From positions 1 through 19,289 of the forward strand of contig JAQYER010000015.1 of NCBI GenBank assembly GCA_028723545.1: a stretch of DNA of 19,289 nucleotides, given 5' to 3'. Position numbers and translations under genes: made by a program. A model generated the notes under the pieces. It saw only the letters and a program-made list of their open reading frames with translations, did not search any database and was not told the DNA's origin. This stretch comes from Caryophanales bacterium (GTDB lineage Bacteria > Bacillota_I > Bacilli_A > RFN20 > CAG-826). Each line of letters opens with the position of its first letter. Positions within the stretch are counted from its first letter, which is position 1. Shown here in pieces: positions 14,544 to 19,289 of this stretch.

Positions 14544-15890
14544 TTAAAATCCGGATAATCCGTTCATTCCTGGAGGGATACGACCGGATTTTTTATATTG
14601 TTGCAAACGCTTCATCATTTCTTTTGATTGCTCGAATTTCTTTAACATTCGGTTGATATCAGCGTTGGTTTTACCGCATCCTTTCGCAATGCGAACTTTA
14701 CGTGAATTTTTTAATATTTCAGGATGAAGCTTTTCTTCTTCCGTCATCGAATTCATAATTGCTTCAAAGGTTTTCATTTCTCTTTCAGCAGCTTGTTGTT
14801 GTTCTTCGCTAATATTAGGCATTCCAGGAATCATTTTCATTAATCCGCCTAAAGAACCTAATTTCTTAACTTGTTTTAATTGTTCAAGCATATCAACTAA
14901 TGTAAATGATCCATTCATCATTTTTGAAGCCGCTTTTCGTGCTTCTTTTTCGTCGATTTCCGTCTGAACTTTTTCAACAAGAGACATGACATCTCCCATT
15001 CCTAAAATACGATCCGCCATACGGTCAGGATGGAAAATATCTAAGTCAGTTAATTTTTCACCAATACCGGAAAATTTAATAGGAATTCCTGTTAAGTGTT
15101 TAATTGATAATGCCGCCCCACCACGAGCGTCACCATCTAATTTTGACATAATAATTCCGCTTAATTTTAATTTTTGATTAAATGTTTTAGCGACATTAAT
15201 TGCGTCTTGACCTGACATCGCATCCACTAATAAAAGAATTTCATCTGGTTCAATAGATGATTGCATTTTATTTAATTCTTCCATTAATGGTTCATCAATT
15301 TGAAGACGACCAGCTGTATCAACAATTAATACATCATAATGTTCATTAAATGCTTTATTTTTAGCTTCTTTAGCAATATCGACTGGATTATAATTTGTTC
15401 CTTTTTGATATATATCAATATTTAATTGGTTAGCGATTTGACTTAATTGATCAATAGCGGCTGGACGATAGACGTCACACGCTGCAAACAAGACTTTTTT
15501 ATTTAATTTATTTTTCATTAAATATCCGAGTTTACCAGCAGATGTTGTTTTACCAGAACCTTGCAAGCCAACAAGCATAATGACTGTTGGTTTATTTCTT
15601 TGATATTTAATTTCTGATTCACCACTACCTAATAATGATTCAAGTTCATCATGGACAATTTTAACGACCATTTGAGATGGATTTAATTTTAAATATACTT
15701 GCTCACCGATGGCTTTTTGTTTGATGTTTTCAGTGAATTCTTTAACTACTTTAAAATTGACATCGGCTTCAAGAAGAGCAATACGCACTTCTTTGAGCAT
15801 GTCGTCCATATTCTTTTCTGTTAATCGAGATTGACCGCGTATTTTTTTAAATATAGCGGAGAATTTATCAGTTAATGATTCAAATGCCAT
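14544..15890 (-). CDS. ffh: Signal recognition particle protein Ffh
   Basis: SRP54 GTPase that binds 4.5S/6S RNA and signal sequences of nascent membrane proteins. The 448 residues comprise the N domain (1-100), the G domain with P-loop GLQGSGKTT (108-116), DTAGRLQ, TKLDGDARGGAALS, and the C-terminal methionine-rich M domain (about 300-448) ending in a Pro/Gly-rich tail. The ATG overlaps ylxM by 11 nt and has a GGAG Shine-Dalgarno sequence 10 nt upstream. It is the last gene of the plsX-rnc-ftsY-ylxM-ffh unit. Confidence 0.98.
   Translation of the reverse strand: MAFESLTDKFSAIFKKIRGQSRLTEKNMDDMLKEVRIALLEADVNFKVVKEFTENIKQKAIGEQVYLKLNPSQMVVKIVHDELESLLGSGESEIKYQRNKPTVIMLVGLQGSGKTTSAGKLGYLMKNKLNKKVLFAACDVYRPAAIDQLSQIANQLNIDIYQKGTNYNPVDIAKEAKNKAFNEHYDVLIVDTAGRLQIDEPLMEELNKMQSSIEPDEILLLVDAMSGQDAINVAKTFNQKLKLSGIIMSKLDGDARGGAALSIKHLTGIPIKFSGIGEKLTDLDIFHPDRMADRILGMGDVMSLVEKVQTEIDEKEARKAASKMMNGSFTLVDMLEQLKQVKKLGSLGGLMKMIPGMPNISEEQQQAAEREMKTFEAIMNSMTEEEKLHPEILKNSRKVRIAKGCGKTNADINRMLKKFEQSKEMMKRLQQYKKSGRIPPGMNGLSGF
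14546..14594 (+). terminator. Probable terminator of rpsP-trmD, inside ffh
   Basis: AAAATCCGG (14546-14554) pairs perfectly with CCGGATTTT (14584-14592). The 29-nt loop has a small inner ATCC/GGAT stem. On the plus strand a T6 run (14589-14594) ends the structure. It lies just after the trmD stop, over ffh codons 433-448. The large loop makes it less ideal than the ffh terminator. Confidence 0.6.
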
Positions 15891-16191
15891 TTTTCAATTT
15901 CTCCTCTAATTGTTCAATTATTTTAATGTTTTTAACATTATTTTTCTTTTCTTCTTCAAATGTCTTGCATAATTTTAATGCATCTTCATATTCATTTAGT
16001 TTTTTAATCGATACTTTTATTGCATCAGACACTGCTGTTCTAGAAATATTTTTTTCTGATGATATTTCGGTTAATGATAAATTAAAAACATAATAAGATT
16101 TCATTATTTCTTTTTGTTGATTAGTTAAAAGATTTCCATAAAAGGAAAGAAGATTATTAATCTTAATCATTTCATCTAAATCATGCTTCAT
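15880..16191 (-). CDS. ylxM: YlxM-family (UPF0122) helix-turn-helix SRP-associated protein
   Basis: Small sigma-70 region-4-like helix-turn-helix protein. The family is nearly always encoded next to ffh/ftsY in Firmicutes and has been reported to modulate the SRP pathway in streptococci. The 103 residues show LLTNQQKEIMKSYYVFNLSLTEISSEKNISRTAVSDAI, an HTH with the typical NISRTAVSDA recognition helix, and a charged coiled C-terminus. It overlaps ftsY upstream by 11 nt and ffh downstream by 11 nt and ends in TGA. Confidence 0.9.
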   Translation of the reverse strand: MKHDLDEMIKINNLLSFYGNLLTNQQKEIMKSYYVFNLSLTEISSEKNISRTAVSDAIKVSIKKLNEYEDALKLCKTFEEEKKNNVKNIKIIEQLEEKLKNGI

Positions 16192-17173
16192 CTTCTTCTC
16201 CTAAACATAGACCGTATAAATATTTATCTAAGTCAAATTCTTCTAAATCTTCCATTTTTTCGCCTAAACCAATGAATCGAACTGGGATTCCTAATTCATC
16301 ACGAATCGCTAAAATAATGCCACCTTTTGAGGTTCCATCCATTTTAGTAATAACAATTCCAGTTAATGGAGAACAATCAAAGAATTGTTTAGCTTGAGAA
16401 ACACCATTTTGTCCAGTAGTAGCATCAATAATTAAAAATGATTCATGTGGAGCGCCAGGAATTGCTTTATTTAATACACGAGAAATTTTGCTTAATTCAT
16501 TCATTAAATTCGTTTTGTTTTGTAGTCTTCCAGCTGTATCAACAATTAATAAATCAATATTCTTTTCAATGGCTTTTCTCGCTCCATCATAGGCAACACT
16601 AGCCGGATCAGCGTTTTGTTCTCCGCAAACGAAATCGCAATGTAAACGATCAGCCCAAATATGAAGTTGCTCAACTGCGCCAGCTCTAAAAGTATCAGCA
16701 GCACAAAGCATGACTTTTTTGCCCTTATTAATGTATCGATACGCTAATTTGGCAATAGAAGTAGTTTTTCCAACACCATTAACACCGCTAACCAATAAAA
16801 CTGTTGGCCCTTCTTCCTTGAAGGTAATTTCATTAACAATGTTACCGCCTTGGGTAGCGTAACTTAAAAACATTTTATCAACAAGAAGTTCGTTAATTTG
16901 TTTTGGATCAGAAATTTTCTTTTCTTTTGATTCTTCTAATACTTCGTCGATTATGCGAAGAGTTAAATTAACTCCAACATCAGCTTCAATTAATATTTCT
17001 TCTAAAGATTCGAAATATTCAGCATTAACTGTTTTATATGATTTAGATAAAGTGTCTAATTTCGAAGCAAAATTATGACGAGATTTTTCCATTCCCTTCA
17101 CATATTTTTCATTCTTTTCGACATCTTCTTTTTTCTTAAATATTTTTTCTTTTAAAAATTTAATTAATCCCAT
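16181..17173 (-). CDS. ftsY: Signal recognition particle receptor FtsY
   Basis: Membrane-associated GTPase that receives the Ffh-ribosome complex. The 330 residues have a short basic N-terminal tail (MGLIKFLKEKIFKKK) for lipid contact, the N domain, and the G domain with GVNGVGKTT (130-138), DTAGRLQNKTNLM, TKMDGTSKGG and a C-terminal GLGEKMEDLEEFD. There is no long acidic A domain, as in other Firmicutes. The start lies 2 nt after the rnc stop; smc, which sits between rnc and ftsY in Bacillus, is missing here. Confidence 0.98.
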   Translation of the reverse strand: MGLIKFLKEKIFKKKEDVEKNEKYVKGMEKSRHNFASKLDTLSKSYKTVNAEYFESLEEILIEADVGVNLTLRIIDEVLEESKEKKISDPKQINELLVDKMFLSYATQGGNIVNEITFKEEGPTVLLVSGVNGVGKTTSIAKLAYRYINKGKKVMLCAADTFRAGAVEQLHIWADRLHCDFVCGEQNADPASVAYDGARKAIEKNIDLLIVDTAGRLQNKTNLMNELSKISRVLNKAIPGAPHESFLIIDATTGQNGVSQAKQFFDCSPLTGIVITKMDGTSKGGIILAIRDELGIPVRFIGLGEKMEDLEEFDLDKYLYGLCLGEEDEA

Positions 17174-17175
17174 GG

Positions 17176-17859
17176 TTATTTATCTGCTTTCTTTGATAAT
17201 GCTTCTTTAGCGGCCATTTGTTCCGCTCTTTTTTTGGAAGAGCCTTCTCCAATTCCTAACGTAATTCCATCAAAAACAACTTTAATTACAAAATGTTTAT
17301 CATGTGATGGACCAGTTTCTTTGATTACTTCATATGTGACTGATTCTCGATGCTCAGATTGAATAGCTTCTTGTAAACGAGATTTATAATCGATTGTGTC
17401 TTCTTCATCATATTTTTGAATATCGCGATAAAAAACTTTAATAATAATTTCCTTCACTGCTCTCAAGCCTTGGTCTAAATAAATCGCTCCAATAAATGAT
17501 TCAAATACATTTTCCAATATCGCATCAGCTTTTATTAATTCGAGATTAAAAGAATTTCCAACGCGAATATATTCGTGAAATTCATATTTTCGAGCGTAAT
17601 TTGATAAACCATTACGAGAAACAAGTGATGCACGTAATTTGGTTAAATTACCTTGATTTAATTCTGGATGAGCTTTAAAAGCTAATTCAGCAACAAAGAA
17701 ATCTAAAACACTATCACCAAGAAATTCTAATCTTTCATAATCACAGTGCTTTGTTTTAGCATCAGCATTAAAAGAAGGATGAGTAAAAGCTTCCTCATAT
17801 AAAGAAATATTGTTTGGCTTAATTTCAAATACCTCTAATAATTCTTTGATGTCTTTCAT
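17176..17859 (-). CDS. rnc: Ribonuclease III
   Basis: Cleaves double-stranded RNA, including rRNA precursors. The 227 residues have the catalytic signature ERLEFLGDSVLD (Glu42, Glu45, Asp49) and the second metal-ligand block ILENVFESFIGAIYLDQG. A C-terminal double-stranded-RNA-binding domain runs from about 155 to 225 (SRLQEAIQ, GEGSSKKRAEQMAAKEAL). The residue equivalent to E. coli Asp114 is Asn117 here, while the equivalent of Glu117 (Glu120) is kept. It overlaps plsX by ATGA. Confidence 0.97.
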   Translation of the reverse strand: MKDIKELLEVFEIKPNNISLYEEAFTHPSFNADAKTKHCDYERLEFLGDSVLDFFVAELAFKAHPELNQGNLTKLRASLVSRNGLSNYARKYEFHEYIRVGNSFNLELIKADAILENVFESFIGAIYLDQGLRAVKEIIIKVFYRDIQKYDEEDTIDYKSRLQEAIQSEHRESVTYEVIKETGPSHDKHFVIKVVFDGITLGIGEGSSKKRAEQMAAKEALSKKADK

Positions 17860-18824
17860 TGAACAAATTCCTTTTTAATTTGATTTACTGCATCATGTTT
17901 CGCTAATTTATACGCAATTTCGATCGCGCATTTAAATGAATCAGGAGTGCTATTTCCATGAGCTTTTACAGCAATTTTATTAACACCAATTAATAATGCT
18001 CCACCAACTTTTTTATAATCCATTGTTTCTTTAAATGAAGTGAATCCTTTTTTAGCAAATAAGTATCCAATTTTTGAAGAAGTTGATGAAGTAAATGCTT
18101 CTTTAATCATTAATGACATTGTTTTAGCTAATCCTTCACATCCTTTTAAAAACACATTGCCAGTGAATCCATCAAAAACCGCAACATCAACATCACCATT
18201 AAAAATATATCTGCCTTCAATATATCCTTTAAAGCCTTCATAATCTTTACAAATTTGATATGCTTCTTTAGTTAATGGAGTGCCTTTTCCTTCTTCTGCT
18301 CCATTGGAAACAATATAAAAATTTGGATGAGGATTATCATATACTGCTTTGCAATATGCTTGACCCATTTTAGCGAATTGCGCTAATTCTTCAGGCTTAT
18401 TTTCAGTTGATGCACCAATATCTAATAAAACAGTGTATTTGCCTTTAATTTTGGTTGGGAAAGGAGTAATTAATGCCGGTCTTAAAACACCATCGATCTT
18501 TTTTACTTTTAAAGTGTTTAATGATAAGAAAGCACCAGTAGATCCACTTGACACAATTGCGTCAGCGTTTTCGTTTAATAAAGCATCAATGGCTTTATAC
18601 ATTGATGATTGTTTATCTCTCATCGCTTGCATGACGCTACATTCCATTGGCAAAATAGAACTAGAAGCGATTATTTTACATTTATCTTTTAGTGGTTCTA
18701 ATTCTTGTTCATCTCCAACAGCAATAATTTCTACATCTTTATGACTTTCAAGAAATTTTAAAATTCCGCCGACTGTAGCGTTAGAACCATTGTCTCCACC
18801 CATTGTATCAATAACTATCTTCAT
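17856..18824 (-). CDS. plsX: Phosphate acyltransferase PlsX
   Basis: Makes acyl-phosphate from acyl-ACP, the first step of PlsXY phospholipid synthesis. The 322 residues begin KIVIDTMGGDNG, the family signature. They also show SSGSTGAFLS, LDIGASTENKPEEL, VFDGFTGNVFLKGCEG and GGALLIGVNKIAVKAHGNS. The length is normal. The ATG has no Shine-Dalgarno sequence, and a 12-bp inverted repeat ends 8 nt before it. It heads the plsX-rnc-ftsY-ylxM-ffh unit. In Bacillus fapR comes before plsX and fab genes follow it; neither is seen here. Confidence 0.97.
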   Translation of the reverse strand: MKIVIDTMGGDNGSNATVGGILKFLESHKDVEIIAVGDEQELEPLKDKCKIIASSSILPMECSVMQAMRDKQSSMYKAIDALLNENADAIVSSGSTGAFLSLNTLKVKKIDGVLRPALITPFPTKIKGKYTVLLDIGASTENKPEELAQFAKMGQAYCKAVYDNPHPNFYIVSNGAEEGKGTPLTKEAYQICKDYEGFKGYIEGRYIFNGDVDVAVFDGFTGNVFLKGCEGLAKTMSLMIKEAFTSSTSSKIGYLFAKKGFTSFKETMDYKKVGGALLIGVNKIAVKAHGNSTPDSFKCAIEIAYKLAKHDAVNQIKKEFVQ

Positions 18825-19153
18825 ATTGTTTTGTATTATCTAATCATGACCCGGAATTAATTAGATAATACTTTTCTTTCTTCCGGGATAATAATCAATT
18901 ATTGCGTGATATTTTTAATAATCATTCTTAAATTAATCGACTTATTAATCAAACTTGTAAATTAATAATTTTTAATAATTAATTTAATAAAAACGAATAA
19001 ATACTTATATCGTTAAATCATATTTTATCAAAATCTATATATATTTAAAACTTAAACTAATAATTTAGTTTACAAGGAGAAAATGTAAATAGAAAGAAGG
19101 CTAATAATCAAAGCATTTTGGCATATAGATATTTAGCCAAGAGTTTATAAAAA
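18825..19153. other. 329-nt intergenic region between probable recG and plsX
   Basis: I find no convincing gene. Contents from left to right: the pseudoknot-like element before plsX; a very AT-rich tract at about 18890-19050; an 8-bp hairpin TAAACTAA-TAAT-TTAGTTTA (19053-19072) on the plus strand, followed by AAGGAG and an ATG immediately followed by TAA; and a small TTGGC/GCCAA stem near 19119-19141. fapR occupies this position in Bacillus, so the region may mark its loss. Confidence 0.6.
18833..18887 (-). promoter_or_regulatory. Pseudoknot-like element before plsX
   Basis: Two crossing perfect repeats: GTATTATCTAAT/ATTAGATAATAC (18833-18844 with 18860-18871, 12 bp, 15-nt loop), and TTCCGGG (18881-18887) with CCCGGAA (18850-18856), the latter lying inside the loop of the first. 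Read as minus-strand RNA this is an H-type pseudoknot ending 8 nt before the plsX ATG. As DNA the 12-bp repeat could be an operator; it overlaps a possible GATAAT -10. Function unknown. Confidence 0.5.
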
Positions 19154-19167
19154 TTACGCTAAAGCGT
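19148..19167 (-). terminator. Weak terminator candidate after probable recG
   Basis: A 4-bp stem ACGC-TTTA-GCGT overlaps the stop codon and is followed by AATTTTT on the minus strand. The stem is short, so this is uncertain. Confidence 0.35.
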
Positions 19168-19288
19168 TGAAATCATCTTCTTTTTCTAAAGATTTATAAG
19201 CTCGATTCACAATTTCGTAATTATCATAATCATTTGGATTAGATAATATTTCTTTCGCGTCATCTCTAGCGCATTCAAACATTTTAAA
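19154..19288 (-). CDS. recG: C-terminal end of probable RecG helicase (5' end outside window)
   Basis: Forty-four codons enter from the right edge and end at TAA (19154-19156). The peptide has ECARDDAKEIL followed by an acidic helical tail ending in DFNALA. RecG proteins end with a similar AR-x-DA-x-x-(I/L) helix after the helicase domain, and in Bacillus recG lies just upstream of fapR-plsX, so RecG is the best guess from pattern plus context. RecG remodels stalled replication forks and Holliday junctions. No helicase motif is inside the window; an unrelated C-terminus cannot be excluded. Confidence 0.5.
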   Translation of the reverse strand, partial: FKMFECARDDAKEILSNPNDYDNYEIVNRAYKSLEKEDDFNALA

Positions 19289-19289
19289 A

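Noticed and set aside
15924..15950. Hairpin TAATGTT-TTT-AACATTA plus a T-rich tail on the plus strand
   Set aside because: It is inside ylxM on the non-coding strand, almost all A/T, and no plus-strand transcript is expected to reach it after the trmD terminator.
15880..17858. UGA read as Trp (Mycoplasma code)
   Set aside because: TGA ends ylxM, ftsY and plsX exactly at overlaps with the next gene, and Trp codons in the conserved motifs are TGG.
18433..18744. 103-codon plus-strand frame opposite plsX
   Set aside because: Antisense shadow of a clear plsX gene; no Shine-Dalgarno sequence or promoter.

Overview
This window is a stretch of core chromosome from an AT-rich (roughly 30% GC, by eye) Gram-positive bacterium of the low-GC Firmicutes/Mollicutes-like type. 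The gene order closely follows the Bacillus subtilis segment that runs recG-plsX-rnc-ftsY-ylxM-ffh-rpsP-khpA-rimM-trmD-rplS-rbgA-dprA-topA-xerC-rpsB-tsf-pyrH-frr-uppS-cdsA-dxr. Many genes that separate these in Bacillus are absent: fapR, the fab/acp genes, smc, rnhB, sucCD, trmFO, hslVU, codY and the flagellar block. UGA is a stop codon (ylxM, ftsY, plsX and rimM end in TGA) and Trp is TGG, so the code is standard, not the Mycoplasma code. I cannot name the species. No mobile element, CRISPR, tRNA or rRNA is visible.

Layout, read mostly on the minus strand from right to left. (1) 19289-18825: the 3' end of a probable recG, then a 329-nt AT-rich gap with a pseudoknot-like element just before plsX. 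(2) 18824-14544: plsX-rnc-ftsY-ylxM-ffh, one tightly overlapping unit for phospholipid initiation, dsRNA cleavage and SRP-dependent membrane targeting. (3) 12732-14543, plus strand: rpsP-khpA-rimM-trmD, a translation and ribosome-maturation operon inverted in place relative to its usual orientation between ffh and rplS. (4) 12443-10391: rplS-lepB-rbgA (ribosomal protein L19, signal peptidase I, 50S assembly GTPase). (5) dprA, topA and xerC: DNA processing, topology and recombination, each probably with its own start signal. (6) 6328-3023: rpsB-tsf-pyrH-frr. (7) 2933-1: uppS-cdsA-dxr, for isoprenoid, cell-wall-carrier and phospholipid synthesis; dxr runs off the left edge.

The genes are ordinary; the non-coding signals are the interesting part. 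An intrinsic-terminator-like hairpin with an 11-nt T-rich tail sits inside the start of rimM. The convergent trmD and ffh genes have zero nucleotides between their stop codons, and each carries the other's apparent terminator in its own coding sequence. Several transcription units (xerC, lepB, topA, uppS) have a -10 box only 6-11 nt from the start codon and no Shine-Dalgarno sequence, which suggests leaderless or nearly leaderless mRNAs. In contrast the ribosomal-protein units (rpsB, rplS, rpsP) have strong promoters and strong Shine-Dalgarno sequences; rpsB and rplS also have about 90-105-nt leaders.
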